This document shows positions 9,286 to 16,766 of a stretch of DNA of 50,298 bases, piece after piece. The notes beneath the pieces were generated by a model. That model was not told where the DNA came from. It worked only from the letters and a program-made list of their open reading frames with translations, and did not search any database. The number at the start of each line of letters is the position of its first letter. The first letter of the stretch is position 1. The position numbers and the translations under genes were made by a program. Source of the stretch: Pedobacter sp. GTDB taxonomy: Bacteria > Bacteroidota > Bacteroidia > Sphingobacteriales > Sphingobacteriaceae. Location: contig JACMND010000065.1 in NCBI GenBank assembly GCA_014378705.1, positions 1 to 50,298 on the forward strand. The letters are read 5' to 3'.

Positions 9286-10299
9286 TTACCTCACCAACTC
9301 CTCCATTGCCTCTATCCACAACGGATGATCGTTCAAGCTTTCTACCAATTGAACGCGTTCACCGCCCAGGTGCTTAAACTCATCGCCGTATTCAACAGAT
9401 ACTTCATAAACTGTTTCAAGGCAATCGGCAACAAAAGCCGGGCAAAATACAAGCAGTCTTTTTACATTTTTGGCTGCAAGTTCTTTAATTACTTCACTGG
9501 TATAAGGTTTTACCCAAGGGTCTTTTCCCAATCGCGACTGAAAACAAACAGTATATTTTTCTTTAGAAATTTGAAGCCTTTCAGCGATTAAATACGCTGT
9601 ATGATGACATTGGGCGGAATAGCAAAACTTATTATTTTCGTTAAGTGAAGAGCAACAATCTGCAACTTTTAAACAATGTAGACCAGAATGGTCTGATTTT
9701 ACGAGCTGCCGCTGAGGCAATCCGTGAAAACTAAATAAGATATGATCAAAGTTTTCGGGCTTATGCTTATCTCCGTTTTGAGCGAAAACCTCAATCATTT
9801 TTGGGTTGTCATGAAAAGAATTGACAAAAGAAACATTCGGGATAGTGAGCCATTTACTAACTAATAGCATTACTTTTTCCAGAACAGAACCGGAGCTTGC
9901 CGAAGCATAATGTGGAAATAGCGGTAGCACACGGATGCTATCCACTTGTGCATTTTTCAATTTATCAAGCGCTGACTCTATGCTTGGACTTTGATAACGC
10001 ATGGCAAGTTCCACATGATACTCCTCTCCTAATCTTAGCTTAAGTAGCTCCAGCTGTTTTAAACTATAATGCATTAACGGAGAGCCGGTTTCATCTGACC
10101 ATATTTCACGATAAAGCTTTGCTGATTTTGGCCCGCGAAATGGAACAATAATGCCTTTAACTAAAGCGGCACGCAAAACAGGATTGACATCAATCACTCT
10201 TCCATCCATTAAAAATTCGTCGAGATATTTTCTTACATCCGCTGTTGAAGGACTATCAGGTGTACCTAAGTTGACTAATAAAACTCCTTTTTTACCCAT
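9286..10299 (-). CDS. hemH: Ferrochelatase
   Basis: A 337-residue ferrochelatase that inserts Fe(II) into protoporphyrin IX. The catalytic His is H192 in FSFHGLPQRQ and the conserved acidic site is ETVYEVSVEY around E295. A cysteine-rich stretch lies between these: C209, C215, C216, C226 and C231. Some bacterial ferrochelatases bind a [2Fe-2S] cluster using internal cysteines, so this may be one of them, but that is inference. Its start is 2 nt after the TonB-receptor stop codon, indicating a shared transcript. Confidence 0.95.
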   Translation of the reverse strand: MGKKGVLLVNLGTPDSPSTADVRKYLDEFLMDGRVIDVNPVLRAALVKGIIVPFRGPKSAKLYREIWSDETGSPLMHYSLKQLELLKLRLGEEYHVELAMRYQSPSIESALDKLKNAQVDSIRVLPLFPHYASASSGSVLEKVMLLVSKWLTIPNVSFVNSFHDNPKMIEVFAQNGDKHKPENFDHILFSFHGLPQRQLVKSDHSGLHCLKVADCCSSLNENNKFCYSAQCHHTAYLIAERLQISKEKYTVCFQSRLGKDPWVKPYTSEVIKELAAKNVKRLLVFCPAFVADCLETVYEVSVEYGDEFKHLGGERVQLVESLNDHPLWIEAMEELVR

Positions 10300-10301
10300 A
10301 A

Positions 10302-12686
10302 CTATAATTCGATAATGACACCTAATGACGGAAGAATGTTACCATTCTCATTGTTTAACAACTTGGTTTTAAAACGGGCCTGATCGGCAGGATCATCTTG
10401 TGGAAGCCCGGTTTCTGTTCTGTCCAATAAAAGTATCGGTTGCAATTGGTACTTGTTATAAGTAAGATTCTGAATATCCATGTAAATGTTGAGGCTAAAC
10501 TTTCTGAACGGATATTTTTTATCAACCCTTAAGTCAAGTTGGTAAAAATCTTTTAGCCGCCCTTCATTTAACCTGTCATAATCCTGGATTCCCTGTGGGT
10601 AAACAGAATAATTGGTTTTTAACGATGAAGAAGCAATGTTGTAAGGCGTAAACGGACTTCCACCAGTTAGCCTGAACTTGGCACCAATTTCCCAATTCCT
10701 TTTAAACAACTTTCCGCCCGTCATGCTTATAATGTACCGGCTATCCCATGAGGATGGAACATATTGTTGATTTTTGTCTTGAAACTCACTCTTAAATAAA
10801 GTCAAAGCAAATATCCCATAAAAACCCTTATTTAAACGTTGTTGTGCTAAAAACTCCGCACCATAAGCACGACCAACCGTAAATCCAGTAACAGGCCTGT
10901 TTCCTACAACACCAAAATCAGCACCCAAATTAGCTAAAGGAATGTTGTTCCCTAAAATATTAATGATGGGATACTGGTTATAATACTTGTAAAAGCTCTC
11001 TATTGTGAAGCGGGAATTTTTTAACGTATTATATTCTATACCCAAAACCAACTGGCTTGATCGGATATAATCTACATTTTTGTTAAGTAAAGGTGTCGAA
11101 GTTTGGGCACGGTATCCCAATATAGTGTAAGCCGGAAGCTGATAATAAATACCGGTATTAAAGTTTAAACTAAATTTATCAGTAAAATTATAAGATGCCG
11201 ATAAACGCGGTGAAATAGTTTTACTTAGGTTGTTCATTTTACCGGAATATGTATTGGCATCTGCACGTAAGCCGCCTGAAAGTCGTAAACGATCTGAGAA
11301 AAAAGAGCGGCCCAATTGGGCAAAAAATCCATACTTCAAAAATTCTATACTTGATGAATATTCAGAAGTACCAAAAGGGATTACATTCAATGTATTGGTG
11401 CTGTAAAAGCCTGATTCAACTGAAGCACCATAATTTAATTTATACTCACCTTCCTGGCTGTTATTTTCAAACCTGAATTTATTTTCGATCTCTTTTGAAG
11501 AATAATCAAGAGTCTTTAGTTTACTTCTATCATTATCCTGAAATTTTATAGCCTTCGTGTTTAAGTAATTCCTGCTTAATATGAGCGTTGAAAAGCCTTT
11601 GGACCGATAGTTTTTGTAGTTGGCTCCAATCGTATAATTGTCCTGACTATTTACAGGAATATTAGCAAGGGCGTATAAATTTTGTTCAGTAGGTTTGGTA
11701 CCAAAGTTTAATTGAAACCGGTCTGTAGCGCCGAGGCCCAGAAGTGTCAATTCATTTTTTGTATTAAACCGTGTTTTAACTTTAAACTGATAATCCTGAT
11801 AAGATGGTAAAAAAGCCAGCCCAATTATTTTAAACAAACCCTGTAAGTATGAATAACGGTAAGAAGCAATGAAGGTAGTTTTTTTGTTCAGCGGACCTTC
11901 CATGGTTGCGGCCACGTCGCTGAAACCAGCGGTTAACGAAGCGGCGAGTTTTTCTTTATTTCCGTCCTTTTGCTTAAATTCAAATACAGAACTTAAGCTG
12001 TTGCCCCGATTTGCCGGAAAAGCTCCGGAGTAAAAATCTACTTCCTTAATAAAATCTACATTAATCAATCCTACCGGCCCACCTGAGGACCCCTGGGTAG
12101 AAAAATGGTTTATATTGGGGATTTCTACACCGTCTATAAAAAATCTGTTTTCATTTGGCGCTCCTCCACGGATAATAATATCATTTCTAAAACTTACCGG
12201 TGCGGAAACTCCGGGCAACGACTGAATGACACGGGAAATATCACGGTTGCCTCCTGGATTTCGCTTAATTTCGGTAGAACCGATTGTGCGTAATGACACC
12301 GGACTCTCCACCGGTTTAATAAATGCAGGTGTTCTAATATTTACAACTTCTAATGACGCCGCTTCAGATTCTAAGTCGGTATCAACAATAGCTGGCCGGG
12401 CATTGCTGATCTGGATGTCAAAAATAGCTTTTGGTTTATAGCCTATAAAAGAAAAACGAATGTTGTAAACCCCTGGTTTTAAATCTGTAAGACTATAGTT
12501 ACCCAGAGAATCCGTTACAGTTCCCTTGTTTATCCCAGGCAAAAAAACGGTAACACCTTGCAAATTTTGATTGCTTAACGCATCAGTAACTTTTCCATTG
12601 ATAATACCAGTAGACAGATTACTAATCTGCCCATAAACCGTAAAATAACTTGAAAATAAAAATAAAAGAAGTATAGTCCTTTTCAT
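10302..12686 (-). CDS. TonB-dependent receptor with carboxypeptidase-like regulatory domain
   Basis: About 794 residues. A signal peptide (MKRTILLLFLFSSYFTVYGQ) is followed by a CarboxypepD_reg-like beta-sandwich (about 25-105, GKVTDALSNQ...GTVTDSLGNYSL). A plug domain comes next (about 115-225, with IRGGAPNENRFFIDGVEI), then a long 22-strand-type outer-membrane barrel. Imports a large ligand at the outer membrane using TonB energy. The linked ferrochelatase hints at iron or porphyrin, but no haem-specific motif is visible, so the substrate is unknown. I chose the ATG at 12686 over an in-frame TTG at 12704, because a TATTTTTG promoter element overlaps the TTG. Confidence 0.92.
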   Translation of the reverse strand: MKRTILLLFLFSSYFTVYGQISNLSTGIINGKVTDALSNQNLQGVTVFLPGINKGTVTDSLGNYSLTDLKPGVYNIRFSFIGYKPKAIFDIQISNARPAIVDTDLESEAASLEVVNIRTPAFIKPVESPVSLRTIGSTEIKRNPGGNRDISRVIQSLPGVSAPVSFRNDIIIRGGAPNENRFFIDGVEIPNINHFSTQGSSGGPVGLINVDFIKEVDFYSGAFPANRGNSLSSVFEFKQKDGNKEKLAASLTAGFSDVAATMEGPLNKKTTFIASYRYSYLQGLFKIIGLAFLPSYQDYQFKVKTRFNTKNELTLLGLGATDRFQLNFGTKPTEQNLYALANIPVNSQDNYTIGANYKNYRSKGFSTLILSRNYLNTKAIKFQDNDRSKLKTLDYSSKEIENKFRFENNSQEGEYKLNYGASVESGFYSTNTLNVIPFGTSEYSSSIEFLKYGFFAQLGRSFFSDRLRLSGGLRADANTYSGKMNNLSKTISPRLSASYNFTDKFSLNFNTGIYYQLPAYTILGYRAQTSTPLLNKNVDYIRSSQLVLGIEYNTLKNSRFTIESFYKYYNQYPIINILGNNIPLANLGADFGVVGNRPVTGFTVGRAYGAEFLAQQRLNKGFYGIFALTLFKSEFQDKNQQYVPSSWDSRYIISMTGGKLFKRNWEIGAKFRLTGGSPFTPYNIASSSLKTNYSVYPQGIQDYDRLNEGRLKDFYQLDLRVDKKYPFRKFSLNIYMDIQNLTYNKYQLQPILLLDRTETGLPQDDPADQARFKTKLLNNENGNILPSLGVIIEL

Positions 12687-12701
12687 CGAGATGCGTTGTT
12701 T

Positions 12702-12709
12702 CAAAAATA
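12702..12709 (-). promoter_or_regulatory. Candidate Bacteroidota -7 element upstream of the TonB receptor
   Basis: The minus strand reads TATTTTTG, matching the Bacteroidota sigma-factor -7 consensus TANNTTTG, and ends 15 nt before the ATG at 12686. No clear -33 TTTG is found at the usual distance. This supports ATG 12686 as the start and predicts a leader of about 10 nt. Confidence 0.4.
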
Positions 12710-12773
12710 CATCAAACCGTTTCTGACCTTGGATATAAAATAGAAAGAGAGATTATTTTTTACCAATACATGA

Positions 12774-13442
12774 CTATTTTAAGGTCCATAATTTCCACCA
12801 CGGAGTTCCGGGGGAATCATGGTGTTCAAAATGGTAGCCAAAAAAGTAACAAGACAAGAATGCCAGAACATGGTTTCGTTTTTGGGTGCGGGATTGATGG
12901 ACATTTTCCGGCTCTCCATGGTGAGGAAGCCAGGTACCAAAATAAAAGAGTTGCAGCGTACTAAGCAACGAAGGTAAGACCCAAAATAACAGAAGATTAA
13001 CTTCGGCAAACCAAATTTTTAAAATATTGAACAAGATTGCCATAATTAAAATCTGCTGCCAGGTAATGTACTCTCGCATAAATTTAAAATACCAGCTCCA
13101 AAAATTTCCGTTGTGATAATCAGGATCGATTTCTGTATGAACATGACGGTGATGGTCATGATGTTTTTTATATAAATTTTTGTATAAAAAGGCAGCAAAC
13201 AAAGCGGTGCAAATTTGGCCAATCACGTTATTTAAAGTTTTGTGTGGCGAAACTGTTCCATGCATCGAATCATGAGCGGTAATAAATAAACCTGTATACA
13301 AAAACATTTGCAAAACGATAAACAGATAGATAAACGGATCCTGAAATCGGACACGATATATAATCAGGAAGGACAAACTTACTGACCAGCAAACGATTAT
13401 TATAACGGCGATTAGTACTCCGGGAGTTATAGCTGATTTCAT
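12774..13442 (-). CDS. crtW: Beta-carotene ketolase, CrtW type
   Basis: A 222-residue membrane di-iron oxygenase of the fatty-acid-hydroxylase/desaturase superfamily. All three histidine boxes are present: HDSMHG (H57, H61), KHHDHHRHVH (about 94-102) and GYHFEHH (H204-H208). The segments GLFITAHDSMHGTV and LQLFYFGTWLPH are characteristic of CrtW rather than of fatty-acid desaturases or CrtZ. Adds 4-keto groups to beta-ionone rings. I chose the ATG at 13442, 29 nt after the ispH stop. An upstream TTG (13538) would overlap ispH by 67 nt and is less likely. No crtZ or cyclase gene is in the window. Confidence 0.88.
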   Translation of the reverse strand: MKSAITPGVLIAVIIIVCWSVSLSFLIIYRVRFQDPFIYLFIVLQMFLYTGLFITAHDSMHGTVSPHKTLNNVIGQICTALFAAFLYKNLYKKHHDHHRHVHTEIDPDYHNGNFWSWYFKFMREYITWQQILIMAILFNILKIWFAEVNLLLFWVLPSLLSTLQLFYFGTWLPHHGEPENVHQSRTQKRNHVLAFLSCYFFGYHFEHHDSPGTPWWKLWTLK

Positions 13443-13471
13443 TACAAAATTATAACCGGTTATTAAATTAT

Positions 13472-14320
13472 TTAAAACGTTTCTAAAACGGCTTTTATTT
13501 TTTGCATTAACCACATCGGTGTTGATGTAGCTCCGCAAATACCAATTTTATCATTTGCATTAAACATGCTTATATCCAGGTCATTTTCATTTGTAACAAA
13601 ATAGGTATTGGGGTTATATTGCTTGCATACATCAAAAAGTACTTTACCATTTGAAGATTTTAATCCGGAGACGAAAACAATTTTATCAAATTCCTTCACA
13701 AATTTGTGGAGTTCATCATACCTGTTTGAAACTTGCCGACAAATGGTATCGTTCGCTTTGACGTCATGTCCGCGACTGATCAATTCATCTTTAATCTGAT
13801 AAAATTTGTCCGTGCTTTTAGTTGTCTGACTGTACAATGTAAATTTATGTGGAAGTTCAACGTCTTCTAATTCAGCGATGTCTTTAAAAACAAGAGCCTC
13901 ATTGTTAGTTTGACCGGATAAACCAATCACTTCAGCATGACCGTGTTTTCCAAAAATTAAGATCTTCTCCTTAGCGTCATAAGAAGTTTTTATGCGATTT
14001 TGAAGTTTTAATACTACAGGGCAGGAAGCATCTATTAAAGTAATATTATTTTTTAAAGCTAGTTTATAGGTTTCCGGTGCTTCGCCGTGAGCACGGATCA
14101 ATACCTTTTCGTTTTTAAGGTCTTTAAGTTCTTCATGAGAAATTATACGCAGACCCTTAGCGGTTAGACGCAGCACTTCTTCGTCGTTATGAACAATATC
14201 GCCAAGGCAATATAAATAGCCCTCATTATCCAAAATATCTTCCGCCATATCAATAGCGTAAACCACGCCAAAACAAAAACCCGAATCGCTGTCTATTGTT
14301 ACCTGAAGGTTAAAACTCAT
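13472..14320 (-). CDS. ispH: 4-hydroxy-3-methylbut-2-enyl diphosphate reductase
   Basis: A 282-residue IspH, the last step of the MEP isoprenoid pathway, making IPP and DMAPP. The three cysteines that hold the iron-sulfur cluster are visible: C16 (SGFCFGV), C100 (DASCPVV) and C194 (DTICRQ). Also present are the family segments RAHGE and GKHGHAEV. It sits inside the carotenoid gene cluster, so precursor supply and carotenoid tailoring are physically linked. A possible promoter of its own lies 20-27 nt upstream. Confidence 0.95.
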   Translation of the reverse strand: MSFNLQVTIDSDSGFCFGVVYAIDMAEDILDNEGYLYCLGDIVHNDEEVLRLTAKGLRIISHEELKDLKNEKVLIRAHGEAPETYKLALKNNITLIDASCPVVLKLQNRIKTSYDAKEKILIFGKHGHAEVIGLSGQTNNEALVFKDIAELEDVELPHKFTLYSQTTKSTDKFYQIKDELISRGHDVKANDTICRQVSNRYDELHKFVKEFDKIVFVSGLKSSNGKVLFDVCKQYNPNTYFVTNENDLDISMFNANDKIGICGATSTPMWLMQKIKAVLETF

Positions 14321-14339
14321 AAATCTAACTACTTATATA

Positions 14340-14347
14340 CAAAAATA
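14340..14347 (-). promoter_or_regulatory. Candidate -7 element upstream of ispH
   Basis: The minus strand reads TATTTTTG (TANNTTTG consensus) 19 nt before the ispH ATG, inside the 38-nt gap after cruF. A TTG that could serve as a -33 element lies about 16 nt further upstream (14364-14366). It suggests ispH can be transcribed independently of the upstream carotenoid genes. Confidence 0.4.
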
Positions 14348-14358
14348 CGCATTGTTTT

Positions 14359-14997
14359 TTAGGCAAGCCAATTCAGTATCAAGAAAAACACTGTTTGCGA
14401 AACAAGCATGATAATAGCAGCAGGATTGTTTTTTCTGAATTTACGTGCGAAGAAGAACATAAGCATACAAAATGAAAACACGAACCAGGCTACATAGTTT
14501 TGAAAAGGAATATTCATCCCATCCCAACTCCAGTAATTGAATCGGATAGCAACTGGTTCAATTAAGATATCAAGAATTACTAAAAACAGCGAACCCAGAG
14601 TTGCTCTCACCAAGTGATTTCTGATCTTAAGGTACTTAATAGAAATACCTGTACAGTAAATTAAGATGATCCAGTTTACCCCAATCATAAGAGGAACATC
14701 GGCTAATTTAATGCCAAGGGTTTCTCCGTAAGTGTAAACACCGAAAATAAAACCAGTGCTCACGCCCAAAACCTCAATAAAAAAACCTGCGAAATACGTT
14801 ACAAGCAGAAATAACCCAAACTCCTTATTTTTATTATGATGCGATATGATTAACAGGGCAACCATTAACAGCAAATGAAACGGAACGAGTTTTAAAAAAA
14901 GGGGAGTAAAAGAGGATTGCCAAAAACCAAATAAACCAACTAAATGAAACAGCACAATCACAAAACAAATAATAGTATTCCTGGTCAAATTTTTCAT
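14359..14997 (-). CDS. cruF: CruF-like carotenoid 1,2-hydratase
   Basis: A 212-residue polytopic membrane protein of the CruF family (formerly DUF422), with about seven hydrophobic segments. The conserved region reads GVNWIILIYCTG, then DILIEPVAIRFNYWSW and IPFQNYVAWF, all typical of CruF. The family adds water to the 1,2 double bond of psi-end groups in monocyclic or acyclic carotenoids. I chose the ATG at 14997, which overlaps the upstream glycosyltransferase stop as ATGA (4 nt). A GTG at 15021 is the alternative. The ATGA overlap implies translational coupling with the glycosyltransferase, the same cruF-cruG pairing known from carotenoid-glycoside pathways. Confidence 0.85.
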   Translation of the reverse strand: MKNLTRNTIICFVIVLFHLVGLFGFWQSSFTPLFLKLVPFHLLLMVALLIISHHNKNKEFGLFLLVTYFAGFFIEVLGVSTGFIFGVYTYGETLGIKLADVPLMIGVNWIILIYCTGISIKYLKIRNHLVRATLGSLFLVILDILIEPVAIRFNYWSWDGMNIPFQNYVAWFVFSFCMLMFFFARKFRKNNPAAIIMLVSQTVFFLILNWLA

Positions 14998-16085
14998 GTA
15001 TGAATCGTTCTTCCTTTCCACTTTATAGTTTTGGAAAAATATTTTTTGACAGATAAAAATGATAATATGAGTAAAAAAAACATTTGAAAGGGATGAAGCA
15101 AAATATTGATAAATGGATTTTGGCCTGCAGATACTGAGATCATAATCCGGCTTAAAATAATCAGACTAACGGCAAATGAAAAAAGTTGGATATTTAAATA
15201 ATATCCTATCGCGACAGGACCCATCATAATCAGAAAAATATAACTAAAGATTCCGGGCAGGCTATAATTAAAACCTGCAAGCATATTTTTGCTGAAACCA
15301 TCCATAGCCTGATTTAAATTACGATACATACGACATTTTATGTATCCGTTGGCCAGCAAAGCTTCTGCACGGAACTTAAAACTTTTTACAAGTTTCATAA
15401 TTTCAATATCCTCAACCACTTTGTCTTTAACCATGGTATGCCATTTATATTGTTGATAATTTCTGGCTTCAAAAAGCATAAATTGGCCGCTTGCCGCGGA
15501 AAAAGCAGGGTTGCCAGACAGCCTGACCAATCTTAGTGGTAGCAAATTTAAAAGTAGAAAATGCATTAAGGGCACAACCAGTTTCTCACCCAGAGTTACC
15601 ATAACCTGGTTAGTAAAAAGGCTCAATAAAGTTAACCGATTAGTTTTCATACGATGAACTGCGTTATTTATCAATCCGTTTTCTACAATTTCATCGGCAT
15701 CCAGAAACAGTAAATATTCACCCGAAGCTATTTCCGCCATTTGGCAGCACGCATAATTTTTTCCGAGCCAACCATCGGGTAAGGCACTTCCTTTTAAGGC
15801 TATAAAACGCAGATCCTTGTTCGCATATCCCTGGCAAATTTTATAAGTTTCATCTTCAGAATGATCATCCAGTACAATTACCTCAATGTTTTGGTAATTC
15901 TGCAAATACACAGAAGAAAGTAAAGCTTCAATATTATGCGCTTCATTCCTTGCAGGAATCAGTATAGAGACTTTATCATTATACTGCTTGCCTGAACTGG
16001 TAAGTTGCGGGTTTGAGATAAAATTGAACAACGTTACAGTAAAGCGTAAAATTAAAAAGAAGAATACAAGATATATGAGAATCAT
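14994..16085 (-). CDS. CruG-like family 2 glycosyltransferase
   Basis: A 363-residue membrane GT2. An N-terminal membrane segment (about 2-18) precedes the GT-A domain with VSILIPARNEAHNI, the DDHSED region, the LFLDADE metal-binding DxD and the VVEDIEI catalytic acid segment. Three to four hydrophobic segments follow at the C terminus (about 265-350). This layout and the coupling to cruF match CruG, the carotenoid 2-O-glycosyltransferase, so it probably glycosylates the hydroxylated psi end. The acceptor assignment rests on context. The gap to the upstream acyltransferase gene is only 1 nt. Confidence 0.8.
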   Translation of the reverse strand: MILIYLVFFFLILRFTVTLFNFISNPQLTSSGKQYNDKVSILIPARNEAHNIEALLSSVYLQNYQNIEVIVLDDHSEDETYKICQGYANKDLRFIALKGSALPDGWLGKNYACCQMAEIASGEYLLFLDADEIVENGLINNAVHRMKTNRLTLLSLFTNQVMVTLGEKLVVPLMHFLLLNLLPLRLVRLSGNPAFSAASGQFMLFEARNYQQYKWHTMVKDKVVEDIEIMKLVKSFKFRAEALLANGYIKCRMYRNLNQAMDGFSKNMLAGFNYSLPGIFSYIFLIMMGPVAIGYYLNIQLFSFAVSLIILSRIMISVSAGQNPFINILLHPFQMFFLLILSFLSVKKYFSKTIKWKGRTIHT

Positions 16086-16086
16086 A

Positions 16087-16710
16087 TTAGACCGTTATCT
16101 GGCTTTGTTGCTGCCGCGATGATTCATAATGTTTATTAAAAGTGTTTTTAATAAGTTGTAAACTGATAAATTCTTCAGCTTCCCATTTGTGTAAATAGCA
16201 AAATATGGATGGTTTCCTGTTCTGAAAAAAATCAGATAAAATAACGGCGAAAATGTATTGAAACTTTTTGTTGGATGAGTTAATCAAATTCATAAGCCCT
16301 TTTTCAAAAGTTATATTTTCTAAATGGTTTGAATGGAGCTTTCCCTGAGGAAAGATTAAAACCAGATTATCGGGATTGTTTAAAAGCTCCCCTGAATAAT
16401 TAAGCGATTCGATCATGCTTCGGGAATTTTTTTTAACAGAAAAGCAACCAAGATATTTCAAAAACCATACTTTTCTATAGTTCTCCTCGGTTATCATCAC
16501 ATGAAAATTCTTTTTAAAATAAAGCCGGTTTATATTTAAAATAAAAAATCCATCCCACCAGGAAAAGTGATTGCATAAAATTAATATAGAACGATTAGGA
16601 TCAAAAACTACTTTATCAAATACAAAATTTTTAAAATCTGTGCCAATGATCCTTGCTATATACCATTCAAATATTTTATAAATAACTTTATTATATCGTG
16701 GTTTGAGCAT
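16087..16710 (-). CDS. PlsC-like acyltransferase, probably carotenoid-glycoside acylation
   Basis: A 207-residue lysophospholipid-acyltransferase-family protein. The NHx4D motif is NHFSWWD (H48, D53). The third motif reads FPQGKLHS where PlsC proteins normally have FPEGTxS, so the Glu is replaced by Gln. It lies 1 nt upstream of the CruG-like glycosyltransferase and downstream of crtD. By position it may attach a fatty acyl group to the carotenoid glycoside, but a role in phospholipid synthesis cannot be excluded. A TATGTTTG promoter element precedes it. Confidence 0.75.
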   Translation of the reverse strand: MLKPRYNKVIYKIFEWYIARIIGTDFKNFVFDKVVFDPNRSILILCNHFSWWDGFFILNINRLYFKKNFHVMITEENYRKVWFLKYLGCFSVKKNSRSMIESLNYSGELLNNPDNLVLIFPQGKLHSNHLENITFEKGLMNLINSSNKKFQYIFAVILSDFFQNRKPSIFCYLHKWEAEEFISLQLIKNTFNKHYESSRQQQSQITV

Positions 16711-16730
16711 TTAAGGTAAATATAGAAAAT

Positions 16731-16738
16731 CAAACATA
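16731..16738 (-). promoter_or_regulatory. Candidate -7 element upstream of the carotenoid acyltransferase
   Basis: The minus strand reads TATGTTTG (TANNTTTG consensus) 20 nt before the acyltransferase ATG, within the 56-nt gap after crtD. No convincing -33 element is visible. If active, the acyltransferase-glycosyltransferase-cruF group has its own promoter. Confidence 0.38.
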
Positions 16739-16766
16739 TTAATACTTATTCGAAGCACAGGCTTTG

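Noticed and set aside
12774-13442. CrtW considered as a fatty-acid desaturase or CrtZ hydroxylase
   Set aside because: The spacing and wording of the histidine boxes (GLFITAHDSMHG, GYHFEHH) and the LQLFYFGTWLPH segment fit CrtW. Fatty-acid desaturases are longer and CrtZ has different boxes.
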